Source: Actinomycetes bacterium | GTDB lineage: Bacteria; Actinomycetota; Acidimicrobiia; Acidimicrobiales; Palsa-688 | Assembly: GCA_021816565.1 (NCBI GenBank) | Contig: JAKAXN010000204.1 | Location: 1-7,907, forward strand | Direction: 5' to 3' | DNA: 7,907 bases | In this document: positions 1 through 6,703 of the stretch, piece by piece | Layout: each line of letters starts with the position of its first letter | How positions within the stretch are numbered: the first letter of the stretch is position 1 | Position numbers and translations under genes: made by a program | The notes under the pieces: model-generated | The model's input: only the letters and a program-made list of their open reading frames with translations | Databases searched by the model: none | Told to the model about the DNA's origin: nothing

Positions 1-51
1 GTAAGAAACCGCTTCGCTTTCCTGATCGATGACACCGTTCTGGTCCTCCAT
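1..51 (-). CDS. Possible start of an unidentified gene, cut by window edge
   Basis: An ATG at 51-49 on the minus strand opens a frame that stays open to the window edge (17 codons, beginning MEDQNGVIDQ). A purine-rich GAGAGGG lies about 15 nt upstream, which is further than ideal. It sits about 80 bp inside the presumed end of the inserted DNA, a position where a transposase gene would commonly begin. The product is not recognised, and such a short open stretch could be chance. Confidence 0.2.
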   Translation of the reverse strand, partial: MEDQNGVIDQESEAVSY

Positions 52-130
52 GGTGAAGACCAGCAACCCTCTCAGATGATGTCTGAAGATTCGCGGATCC
101 TGTTGCACGAAGTCAGATGCAAGGCACTCG
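1..130. mobile_element. End of an unidentified inserted sequence next to truncated coupling-protein gene
   Basis: This stretch does not continue the coupling-protein gene to its right. On the minus strand that protein reads NFDPHSFVHS, which fits the family, and then runs into an unrelated tail and a TGA at 115-113. The most likely explanation is the terminus of an insertion sequence or other inserted DNA, with the junction somewhere in 113-134. The sequence is less GC-rich than the rest of the window. I could not assign it to an IS family, and no target duplication can be seen because the other end lies outside. A 9-bp direct repeat, TGCACGAAG, occurs at 104-112 and 135-143 on either side of the probable junction. 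Confidence 0.4.
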
Positions 131-952
131 GCTGTGCACGAAGCTGTGGGGGTCGAAGTTGGGGTTGGTGGTGGCGTCGATTGCGGTGGGGGTGCGGTAG
201 GCGGCGAGGATGCGCGCCGCGGTGGAGAAGATGCCGGAGCGTTCTCGTTCGTCGGTCTCGGCGATGCCTTGGAGGGTGTCGGCGGCGAGCTCGTCGCCGT
301 CGTGGCGGGCGAGGGCTTGGAGGGGTTCGCTGAGGTCTCGGCGTAGCACCCAGCGCAGGGGCCAGATCATGTCGAGGCCGACCAGGTCGGCGGCGTGGAA
401 GAGGGGGGCGAGCAGCGCTTCGGCTCTTTCGATCCAGTGGGCGTTTTCGCCGTGGGCGGTGGCGGCGGCGCCGGTGAGGGCGTGGGCCCGGCTGACGGCG
501 GTGGCCCAATCCCGGCATCCGGGGATGGGTGACCAGCGGACCGGGGTGGTGCCGGCGGGTGGGGTGGTGGTGCCGGAGGGGTCGTAATACCAGCAGCGGC
601 CGGCCTGTTGGCGCCACGGGAGGGTGAGGGTGGCGACATCGGTCTTGGTCGACGTGGAGACGACCGGCCCGGGGGCTTCGGTGATGGCGGGGGCGATGAT
701 GCCGGTGGTCTTGCCTGATCGGGGCGGGCCGAGGATGAGGGTGGTGTTCTCCGCCCCGGCGTGGATGGGGTGGCTGCCCTGCCAGCCGAGGCGGATACCC
801 CACCAGGACCAGGCGAACGGGCACGGCCAGGTCGGTTCGGCGGCATGTTCGGCGGGGTGACCGTCGGTGCTGCGGTGGTGGGGCTGACCGGTGGGGGCCT
901 CCAGGGAGAGGCTGGTCTGGCCGTTGTCGGTGCTGCGGTCGGGGTGGGTCAC
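113..952 (-). CDS. Truncated VirD4/TraG-family conjugative coupling ATPase (N-terminal half)
   Basis: This is the N-terminal 279 residues of a type IV coupling protein, the membrane-associated ATPase that delivers the relaxase-DNA complex to the transfer channel. The Walker A motif GPPRSGKT is at residues 75-82, followed by the family-typical strand VVSTSTKTD (97-105). The start is GTG at 952: it overlaps the relaxase stop as GTGA and has AAAGGA (966-961) eight bases upstream. After residue about 274 (NFDPHSFVHS) the protein ends in an unrelated RVPCI tail. The Walker B and C-terminal motor parts, usually several hundred residues, are missing, so it should be inactive. No transmembrane helices precede Walker A, unlike classical VirD4 with its two. 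The family call rests on the P-loop and surrounding pattern. Disruption by inserted DNA is an inference. Confidence 0.8.
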   Translation of the reverse strand: MTHPDRSTDNGQTSLSLEAPTGQPHHRSTDGHPAEHAAEPTWPCPFAWSWWGIRLGWQGSHPIHAGAENTTLILGPPRSGKTTGIIAPAITEAPGPVVSTSTKTDVATLTLPWRQQAGRCWYYDPSGTTTPPAGTTPVRWSPIPGCRDWATAVSRAHALTGAAATAHGENAHWIERAEALLAPLFHAADLVGLDMIWPLRWVLRRDLSEPLQALARHDGDELAADTLQGIAETDERERSGIFSTAARILAAYRTPTAIDATTNPNFDPHSFVHSRVPCI

Positions 953-3900
953 AGGGAAAGTCCTTTCTCGTGGTGGTGGTCGAGTGCGATCTCTTGGTGG
1001 GCTTCGAGGGCCCGGCGGGCCTCGGCCCACCAGGCGCGCTCGGGTTGGCGGTCGGGGGCTGAGGCGGCCGGGAGGTCGGTGATGGGCTGGTCGGTGATCT
1101 CGGCCCAGGCGGCGATCTTTCCGGCGGTTTCGGCCCAGGCCGGCCGGTGGAGGGGGTTGTCGGGTGGGGGTCCGAGCAGTTCGACGAGCCCGGCGGGTGG
1201 GTCGATGACGGATCGGCGGTTGAGCTGTCCGAGGCGGTCGTCGATGGTGGCGGTGAGCTGGGCTAGGAGTTGTCCTTGCCGGCGGTGGCGGGCGGCCCAG
1301 TCCTGTCGGGCTTGGAGCTGGTCGGCGGCTTGCTCGGCTTGGCGGTGCAGCCGGAGGCGGGCGTCGTGGACCCAGGCGGCGCCGGCCGGGGCCGCTTCGA
1401 TGGCTCGTCGGGTCTCGGCCAGCACCGCGAGGCGGCTGGCGGGGTCGGGGGGCATGTCGGCGCAGATGGCTTGGACGAGTTGGTGGCGCTGGCCGATGAG
1501 CTCCTGCATCGACCGGCCGGTCAGGGACCGGTCGGGCTGCGCCTGTCCGGTGGAGATGGTCTGGGCCTGGCTTACTCCCATGGCGCCGCTGATCTGGTCG
1601 ATGTCGCGGTGCCCGCCGAGGGTGTGGGTGGGCGGTGGCGGGGCGACGATGTAGAGGCGGTTGGCCTGGCGGGCCCGGGATAGGCCGACGTAGCCGGCTT
1701 CGGCGAAGAGCCGGTCGTCGCCGAGGAGGAAGGCCCGGTCGACGGTGACGCCCTGGGCTTTGTGGACGGTGAGCGCGTAGCCGAGCTGCAGCTGGCCGGC
1801 TTCTGCGTACTCCCAGCCGACGACCAGGGTCCGTCGGTCCGGGGTTTGTCCTTCTATATGGCGGCGGCCAGGGTCGAGGGCGGTGATGGTGAGGCGGGTG
1901 CCGTTGGTCAGGCCGGCCCGGCGGTCGTTGCGGGTGCAGATGGCCTCGTCGCCCACCATGAACCGTCTGCCCCCGACCTCGGCGGCGGTGCCCGGATCGA
2001 GCTCGCCGGCGGCCACCCGTAGAGCCTGGGCGGCGGTGTTGAGGCCCTCGACGTCGACCCGGCGGACGGCCAGCATGACCGTGGAAGCCCCGCTGCGGTA
2101 GGCGTGGTGCCAGTCGGCCACCATGGCGTCACGGAGCTGGGCGGCGGTATCGGCGACGGTGACACGCCCGTGGCGCTGGTAGGCGGCGATGGCGGGGGCC
2201 GGCTGGCGGTCGCGAAGCTGATCGAGCGCCGCTTTCTCCCACTGTTCGGCCTGGCGGACGTTAGTGTTCAGCGTCCAGGCCGGCACCCGCCCGGCGAGGG
2301 CGGCGAACGCTCCTCCGGCGTCGATCTCGGGTAGCTGGCGGGGGTCTCCGGCCAGTACCAGCTTCCAGCCGTGGCGGGTGGCGTGGCCGGCCAGGCGGTG
2401 CAGTTGGCGGGTGCCGACCATCCCGGCCTCGTCCACCACGATCACCGACCCTCTGGCCGGCCGACTGTGCGGGCGGTCCATGTCGCCCAGCAGCCGGGCC
2501 AGGGTGGTGGAGGCGATACCCGAGCCGGCCTCCAGCTCGGCCGCGGCCCGCGCCGACAGGGCGGCTCCGACCACGGGTGTTCCGTCGGCTTCCCAGGCTG
2601 CCCGGCAGGCGTCGAAGGTGAAGGTTTTGCCGGTGCCGGCCTTGCCTACCACCACCACGATCCCCGACGGGCTGGCGCACACCCCCCGGACCAGGTGCCG
2701 CTGCTCGGCGGTCAGCTGGGGGCGATCGTCCAGGGCAGCGGCGACGGCGGCGGGCCGGGGGACGCCGACGCCGGCCAGCGCGGCGCGCTCGGCCAGGCGG
2801 AGAAGGTCGGCCTCGGTGGCCAGCAGGTCGACGGTGGTCCAGCGCCTGGCCGTCGCGTCGGTGCCTTCCCCGGTCAGTACGACGGTGGCCTCGCGTTCGG
2901 TGACCTGGGCGGCCAGCTGCTCCAGCTGTGCCAGGGTGGCCCCGTCGGGGTGCGCGGAGGCCAGGGCCCGCAGCAGGTCCCGCCGGTCGAAGCTCGACGC
3001 CTGCGCCGTCAACCCGCCGGGGCCGACCAGCTCGGACATTGTCCGGCTGGTGAGCGGTGCGGGGGACCGTCCGGGACCGGCCAGGCCGGCCACATCCAGG
3101 CCAAGATCGGCCGCCTGCCGCCGCCACCTGTCGAACAGGCCTGGGCCGTCGCCGGGATCGGGCTTGTCCGGGCGGGTGTCGAGGGTGGCCACCCGCGCGG
3201 CGTTAGCCGTCGACAGGCCCCTCGAGGCCAGGGCGTCGACGATCTCGGCCCGGCGTGCGGAGAACCGCTCGAGGGTGGCCCGGTCGATCCCGGCCAGGTC
3301 GGCTTGCCCGGAGCGGACCGGGCCCCAGGTGACGCCGAGGGTGCGGGTCAGCTCGTGGCGGAGGCGGGCCTGGTAGAGGTACCCGGCGGTGCGGGCGTGA
3401 CGGTACACAGCGCGGGTATCCAGCGCCGAGAAACGCCCGTCGCGCCCCCGGACCAGGTTGGCGGCCACCAGGTGGGTGTGCAGCTGCGGGTCCCCCGCCC
3501 TCGATGACCGGTGGGCGAACCCGGCTGCGATCAGACCGGAGGTTTCCATCCTCACCACCCCGTTGCGGCCCCGGCGGGCTCTCACCGCGTCGGACTCCAG
3601 GAACCCGATGGCGTCGCCGACGGCCTTTTCGTGCGCCTCGACCACCGTTTGGCGGACGGCGGGATCGGGGTGCAGCGCCCACAGCACCGACACCGACTTC
3701 GGCGCGGAGAACGTCAGATCCAGCCCCTGCACCCGAGCGTCGCCGCCGGTCACCAGCGCCTCGCCGCTGGCCGGGTGCCTGCCGTCGAGAAGCCTGGCGA
3801 AGCGGTCCGGGTCGACCGTCTCACCGGGACGGAGGCCGACATCGGCCAGGCCGGACCCGGCCCACCGGCCCGGCGCCTCCCCCGAACCCAAGTAGTAGTC

Positions 3901-3972
3901 CTCCGCTCCGGAGGCGACCTGGGCGGTGTAGTAGCGGCCGCCGCCGGGGCCGAGCCGACCGATCGACAACAC
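949..3972 (-). CDS. MobF-family conjugative relaxase-helicase (TrwC/TraI type)
   Basis: This 1007-aa protein would nick one strand at oriT, stay linked to the 5' end through a tyrosine, and unwind the plasmid for transfer. The N-terminal relaxase domain (about 1-310) has paired tyrosines Y14/Y15 and Y26/Y27, the FSAPKSVS segment (88-95), and the metal-binding histidines H154, H165 and H167 (HTH in QLHTHLVAANLV). The RecD-like helicase follows: Walker A GKAGTGKT (443-450), Walker B VIVVDEAG (510-517), GDPRQLP (542-548), YALTVHKAQG (732-741) and YVGLSRAR (761-768). The last 230 residues are Ala/Gln/Arg-rich and probably helical. Its length is close to TrwC and well short of F TraI. GTG at 3972 is the start: AAGGGGGG sits 8 nt upstream and the typical N-terminus (LSIGRLGPGGGRYYT) follows. 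The gene appears intact and forms an operon with the downstream coupling-protein gene, with a 4-bp overlap. Gene symbols vary in this lineage, so none is given. Confidence 0.95.
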   Translation of the reverse strand: MLSIGRLGPGGGRYYTAQVASGAEDYYLGSGEAPGRWAGSGLADVGLRPGETVDPDRFARLLDGRHPASGEALVTGGDARVQGLDLTFSAPKSVSVLWALHPDPAVRQTVVEAHEKAVGDAIGFLESDAVRARRGRNGVVRMETSGLIAAGFAHRSSRAGDPQLHTHLVAANLVRGRDGRFSALDTRAVYRHARTAGYLYQARLRHELTRTLGVTWGPVRSGQADLAGIDRATLERFSARRAEIVDALASRGLSTANAARVATLDTRPDKPDPGDGPGLFDRWRRQAADLGLDVAGLAGPGRSPAPLTSRTMSELVGPGGLTAQASSFDRRDLLRALASAHPDGATLAQLEQLAAQVTEREATVVLTGEGTDATARRWTTVDLLATEADLLRLAERAALAGVGVPRPAAVAAALDDRPQLTAEQRHLVRGVCASPSGIVVVVGKAGTGKTFTFDACRAAWEADGTPVVGAALSARAAAELEAGSGIASTTLARLLGDMDRPHSRPARGSVIVVDEAGMVGTRQLHRLAGHATRHGWKLVLAGDPRQLPEIDAGGAFAALAGRVPAWTLNTNVRQAEQWEKAALDQLRDRQPAPAIAAYQRHGRVTVADTAAQLRDAMVADWHHAYRSGASTVMLAVRRVDVEGLNTAAQALRVAAGELDPGTAAEVGGRRFMVGDEAICTRNDRRAGLTNGTRLTITALDPGRRHIEGQTPDRRTLVVGWEYAEAGQLQLGYALTVHKAQGVTVDRAFLLGDDRLFAEAGYVGLSRARQANRLYIVAPPPPTHTLGGHRDIDQISGAMGVSQAQTISTGQAQPDRSLTGRSMQELIGQRHQLVQAICADMPPDPASRLAVLAETRRAIEAAPAGAAWVHDARLRLHRQAEQAADQLQARQDWAARHRRQGQLLAQLTATIDDRLGQLNRRSVIDPPAGLVELLGPPPDNPLHRPAWAETAGKIAAWAEITDQPITDLPAASAPDRQPERAWWAEARRALEAHQEIALDHHHEKGLSL
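961..966 (-). promoter_or_regulatory. Ribosome binding site deciding the coupling-protein start
   Basis: AAAGGA on the minus strand lies 8 nt before the GTG at 952, inside the last codons of the relaxase gene. It supports the coupled GTG start over an upstream in-frame ATG at 1030. Confidence 0.65.
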
Positions 3973-3974
3973 GA

Positions 3975-4052
3975 CTACCGCCCCCCTTCAACAGCGTCGG
4001 TCCCGGCGCCGCCGGGAGGGACGGGTGGCACGTGTGCGGCTGTGTTGGTCAT
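3975..4052 (-). CDS. Possible 25-aa leader ORF upstream of relaxase
   Basis: On the minus strand an ATG at 4052-4050 opens a 25-codon frame (MTNTAAHVPPVPPGG...) that ends at TAG 3977-3975, two bases before the relaxase GTG. The relaxase ribosome binding site lies inside it, so translation would be coupled. The same frame extends upstream to a GTG at 4199 (74 codons), where the 12-bp repeats would read as ATV/LATV-like units. There is no convincing ribosome binding site, only GGACG about 10 nt before the ATG. It resembles nothing I know. It may be a real leader peptide or simply open frame in GC-rich DNA. Confidence 0.2.
   Translation of the reverse strand: MTNTAAHVPPVPPGGAGTDAVEGGR
3981..3988 (-). 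promoter_or_regulatory. Ribosome binding site of relaxase gene
   Basis: AAGGGGGG read on the minus strand, 8 nt upstream of the relaxase GTG. It is the strongest Shine-Dalgarno-like run in this leader and fixes the start. Confidence 0.7.
4001..4017 (-). promoter_or_regulatory. GC hairpin in relaxase 5' leader
   Basis: A perfect 7-bp inverted repeat (TCCCGGC / GCCGGGA) with a 3-nt loop. It lies 12 nt upstream of the relaxase ribosome binding site on the transcribed leader. It could modulate relaxase translation or be part of a transfer origin. There is no following T-run, so it is not a classical terminator. Short GC palindromes are common in DNA of this composition. Confidence 0.3.
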
Positions 4053-4070
4053 GGCCTGATCGTCGGACCC

Positions 4071-4118
4071 GACCGTTGCCAAACCCCTGGCCGAAACCGT
4101 TGCCAGAACCGTTGCACC
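4071..4118. repeat. Four tandem 12-bp repeats, consensus AACCGTTGCCAG
   Basis: Units at 4071-4082, 4083-4094, 4095-4106 and 4107-4118. Units 1, 3 and 4 share ACCGTTGC exactly; unit 2 is degenerate (ACCCCTGGCCGA). The phasing is close to one helical turn, as expected for protein-binding iterons or for the direct repeats bound by SARP-type activators. The array lies in the relaxase/regulator divergent region, upstream of both genes. Confidence 0.7.
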
Positions 4119-4149
4119 GAGAAAATTCCTGGTCAGCCCGGGTGCAACG
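4110..4149. repeat. Perfect 9-bp inverted repeat around AT-richer spacer
   Basis: CGTTGCACC (4110-4118) and GGTGCAACG (4141-4149) are exact reverse complements separated by 22 bp (GAGAAAATTCCTGG... at 4119-4140). The spacer is about half A/T in a region that is otherwise much richer in GC. An inverted repeat beside an AT-rich segment, 140-180 bp upstream of a divergent relaxase gene, is the usual shape of an oriT. It would also suit a regulator operator. Confidence 0.6.
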
Positions 4150-4169
4150 TCGTGCAACGTGCGCAACAC
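4142..4169. repeat. Opposite-orientation GTGCAACGT repeats
   Basis: GTGCAACGT occurs at 4142-4150 and again exactly 10 bp later at 4152-4160, followed by a decayed third copy, GCGCAACAC (4161-4169). The core GCAAC is the reverse complement of the GTTGC core in the 12-bp array, so the two sets face each other across the spacer at 4119-4140. Confidence 0.65.
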
Positions 4170-4267
4170 GGGCCCGCAGCCGTTGCCGAAGTGGGCCACG
4201 GACCGGGCCGCCCGGGACGGACTGAGGGCGGTGGAGAAGTCGCTGGCGGTCGCCGCCGGTGGAGCGG

Positions 4268-6703
4268 ATGAGAAGGCTGACCGGTTGTGGCAACATCACA
4301 GTTGCTGTGCTCGACCCAGCTGGGGGGAGGGCCGGCCGCCGGCGGGCGGCCGGGGTCGGCTACTTGTCGTGGCGCGCCGCGACCGCGGGCCTGCTCGCCG
4401 CCACGCTGCCCTTCCCGCTCACCCCCACCGCAGCGGCTGCCGCGGGTTCGGTGATGCCCGCCGACACCGTGATGGCGCTGCCGGCTTCCCCGGTAACCCT
4501 GGCCGTCCCGGCCGACGGCCGACTCGACGGCTACCGCTTCGCCGCCCAGGTACTCGGCGCGGCCACCGGCGCCACGCTCCCCGGCCCGCCTGGGGTCCGG
4601 GCCGGGACCGGGCAGCGGCTGTGGGTGTTCGGGCTGAGATGGAAAGCCGACGCCATCCCCACCCAGGCCGACGCCCCCGGCACCCCCATGACCGTCGCCG
4701 CCGTCGGGGCCGCCCTGGTCGTCGACGGCCAGCACATCCCCATACCGCTCACCCAGCCCGGCCCGCCCGCCGGGGGCAACCAGCCCGGAACGGTCCAGAC
4801 AGCCGACAGCGGACCCGAGTACTTCCTGGCCTCGCTCCCGGCGTCACCCGACGTCGTCGTGGAGATCTCCAGCGGCGGCTACGCCCAGGACTTCTCACTC
4901 ACCCACATGGCCGCCCACGGGCCCCGGCCCGCCGCCCTCTACCGGTCCGCCGGCTCGTGGGACACCGTCAACCCCCTCGGCGTAGAACGCGACATCCCCA
5001 CCCCCTACAACAACGACTCCATCGACCTGCCAGACGCCGCGCTGATCGTCAAAGTCCCCGCCGTCACGCTCAGCTACTTCGGCCCCGACGGCACCACCGA
5101 CCCGGCCCCAGCCGCCGATCAGGCCTGGCTGGTCCCCACCCTCGAAGACCCTCCCCAGCCGACCGACTCACCCAGCGACGCCCTCCAGTACCAGGCCAAC
5201 GTCACCGCCGCCGACATGACCCTCACCGTCGCCGGGCAGCCCCCCATTCACCCCAAGACCCTCCCCGGCGGGCCCGACCCCGCCCAGGTCGCCACCGACG
5301 GCAGCACCGACAGCCGCAACGAACTGTTCCCCTACCGGTACGCCTTCCCGGTCCCAGCCGACCTCACCTCGGCCACCCTCACCATCAACTTCCCACCCGA
5401 ACCGGCCACCCCCTCCTACAGCGGCGCCGCCCCCATCATCGTCAACCCCGCACCCATCACCATCCCCGTCACCTTCCCCCCACCAGCCACTGTCACCCCG
5501 CCAGCCGGGTCCGCCACCACCCCCGCCGCCCTCACCAGCGGCCGTACATCCGCCGCCGCCATCGCTTCTAACAGGGCCGCACCCGGAGGGTCAGTCCCGG
5601 CCAGCGACACCGCGGCCGGCGTCGTCGCAGCGGCCGCTCTAGCGGCCGGGATCATCCTTCTTCGCCGCCGGCGGAACACCCTCGTCGGGGCCCCAGCAGA
5701 TCCGGCTCCAGCCGATCTCGGCCCGGCCGGCACCACCGCCGGCACGCCCGGACCTGCCTCCGGAACAGGCTCACCCGGCAACCACAGCCCCGCAGCACCC
5801 GAGGACGCCGGAGGGCATCACACACACCCCGGTCCCGGCGCAGAACCTCCGCCAGCCGACAGTCGTCAGGGCACCGCGGACGGATCCCGGGAGCCTCCGC
5901 GGTCCCGGCTCGAGCGGCCCGAGCAGGCCGTATTCGCTCCGCCAGTACCCCCGGCCCTCGCAGACCCCGTAGTGCGCGTGCTCGGCGAGGTCACCGTGAC
6001 CGGCTGGGCGCAGCCGCCGGCACGCGCCGCTGTCACCCAACTGGTCGTCTACCTCGCCGTCCACCCCCACCGGGTCATCTCCTCAGACGCCCTCCTCACC
6101 GCCCTCGCGGCGGGCAACACCGAGCGCGATGTCTGGCTCCGATCCACCGTCTCCCGAGCTCGGAGCAGCCTGGGGCCGGGCCGCATCCCCGACGCCGGCG
6201 TCTCCGGCGGCTACCAGCTACAAAACGTCACCTGCGATTGGACGCTCTTCCAGGACCTGTCGGCTCGAGCCGCCAGCCATCAAGGGACCGGCGACACCGC
6301 CCGGGCGATCGACTCCTACAGCCAGGCCCTCGCTCTGGTCACCGGACCGCCGCTCACCGGCGCCGGCAACAGCTACGCCTGGGTGGACACCGAAGGGCTG
6401 CGGACCCACATCGAAAGGGCCATCTCCGCTGCCGCCCGGACACTGGCCGGCCTGGCCCAAGACGCCGGAGAGCCCGAGCTCGCCCGATGGGCGGCCTGCC
6501 AGGCGCTGCTCGCCAATCCCCTCGACGAGAGCGCCGCTGCCGCACTGCTGAGAGCGGCAGCAGCCAGCGGGCAGCCCGGAGCGGCCCGCAACGCGTACGC
6601 AGCAATTACGAGGGATCTCGCTGCCCACGACGTAACCCCCAGCCCGGAACTACAGGCCATCTACGAACAGCTCACCCGCCGTGACGAGGAGGACGAACCG
6701 TGA
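4268..6703 (+). CDS. Transmembrane SARP-like regulator: secreted N-terminal domain, one TM helix, cytoplasmic wHTH-BTAD
   Basis: This 811-residue protein is not a family I can name as a whole. Residues 32-59 form a signal-peptide-like segment (YLSWRAATAGLLAATLPF, then an Ala run suited to cleavage). Residues 60-448 are Pro/Thr/Ala-rich with beta-strand-like blocks and would lie outside the membrane. A single helix at 449-465 (VVAAAALAAGIILL) is followed by RRRR, a stop-transfer anchor that puts the C-terminus in the cytoplasm. A Pro/Gly/Ala linker (470-565) leads to an OmpR-like winged helix (567-654; recognition segment VWLRSTVSRARSSLG, wing GGYQL). A BTAD helical-repeat domain (655-805; WTLFQDLSARA, YAWVDTEGLRTHIERA) completes it. 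This is the DNA-binding architecture of AfsR/DnrI SARPs. ATG 4268 is chosen because GGAG lies just upstream, though only 3 nt away; an in-frame GTG at 4259 has no ribosome binding site. It overlaps the next gene by GTGA. Inferred role: coupling an envelope signal to transfer-gene transcription. Confidence 0.8.
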   Translation: MRRLTGCGNITVAVLDPAGGRAGRRRAAGVGYLSWRAATAGLLAATLPFPLTPTAAAAAGSVMPADTVMALPASPVTLAVPADGRLDGYRFAAQVLGAATGATLPGPPGVRAGTGQRLWVFGLRWKADAIPTQADAPGTPMTVAAVGAALVVDGQHIPIPLTQPGPPAGGNQPGTVQTADSGPEYFLASLPASPDVVVEISSGGYAQDFSLTHMAAHGPRPAALYRSAGSWDTVNPLGVERDIPTPYNNDSIDLPDAALIVKVPAVTLSYFGPDGTTDPAPAADQAWLVPTLEDPPQPTDSPSDALQYQANVTAADMTLTVAGQPPIHPKTLPGGPDPAQVATDGSTDSRNELFPYRYAFPVPADLTSATLTINFPPEPATPSYSGAAPIIVNPAPITIPVTFPPPATVTPPAGSATTPAALTSGRTSAAAIASNRAAPGGSVPASDTAAGVVAAAALAAGIILLRRRRNTLVGAPADPAPADLGPAGTTAGTPGPASGTGSPGNHSPAAPEDAGGHHTHPGPGAEPPPADSRQGTADGSREPPRSRLERPEQAVFAPPVPPALADPVVRVLGEVTVTGWAQPPARAAVTQLVVYLAVHPHRVISSDALLTALAAGNTERDVWLRSTVSRARSSLGPGRIPDAGVSGGYQLQNVTCDWTLFQDLSARAASHQGTGDTARAIDSYSQALALVTGPPLTGAGNSYAWVDTEGLRTHIERAISAAARTLAGLAQDAGEPELARWAACQALLANPLDESAAAALLRAAAASGQPGAARNAYAAITRDLAAHDVTPSPELQAIYEQLTRRDEEDEP
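6686..6692 (+). promoter_or_regulatory. Ribosome binding site for the small downstream gene
   Basis: GAGGAGG lies 7 nt before the GTG at 6700, within the last codons of the regulator gene. It is a near-ideal site and shows that the downstream small ORF is really translated by coupling. Confidence 0.75.

Larger units (their letters stand above)
3973..4267. promoter_or_regulatory. Divergent control region; candidate oriT or regulator operators
   Basis: This 295-bp region separates the minus-strand relaxase from the plus-strand membrane regulator and must hold both promoters. It contains seven GTTGC/GCAAC cores (4075, 4099, 4111, 4144, 4154, 4163, 4182); two more (4290, 4301) lie just inside the regulator gene. 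I see no convincing -35/-10 pair on either strand. MobF origins normally lie near the relaxase gene and carry inverted repeats and accessory-protein sites, which fits. SARP activators bind short direct repeats near promoters, which fits as well. I cannot place a nick site. Confidence 0.5.

Noticed and set aside
761..1654. Long plus-strand open frame (about 297 codons) opposite the relaxase
   Set aside because: It is antisense to the motif-bearing helicase C-terminal part. Its low-complexity Ala/Arg/Trp/Ser translation is what high third-position GC produces on the opposite strand.
2264..3507. Two plus-strand open frames of about 370 codons over the relaxase core
   Set aside because: Both lie opposite the Walker and HTH-motif coding sequence. 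They have no ribosome binding site and read as Arg/Ala/Gly/Pro-rich shadow sequence.
4332..4353. 9-bp GC inverted repeat (CCGGCCGCC / GGCGGCCGG) near the start of the regulator gene
   Set aside because: It lies inside the Arg/Gly/Ala codons of the N-terminus and has no T-run; composition alone can produce it.
4159..5571. 470-codon plus-strand frame overlapping the regulator gene
   Set aside because: Its translation is extreme Arg/Pro/His low complexity. The overlapping frame has a signal peptide, a TM helix and recognisable wHTH-BTAD.
5626..5650. NotI-like GCGGCCGCTCTAG string resembling a cloning linker
   Set aside because: It is in frame within the Ala-rich transmembrane helix of the regulator, so codon use explains it and no vector junction is needed.
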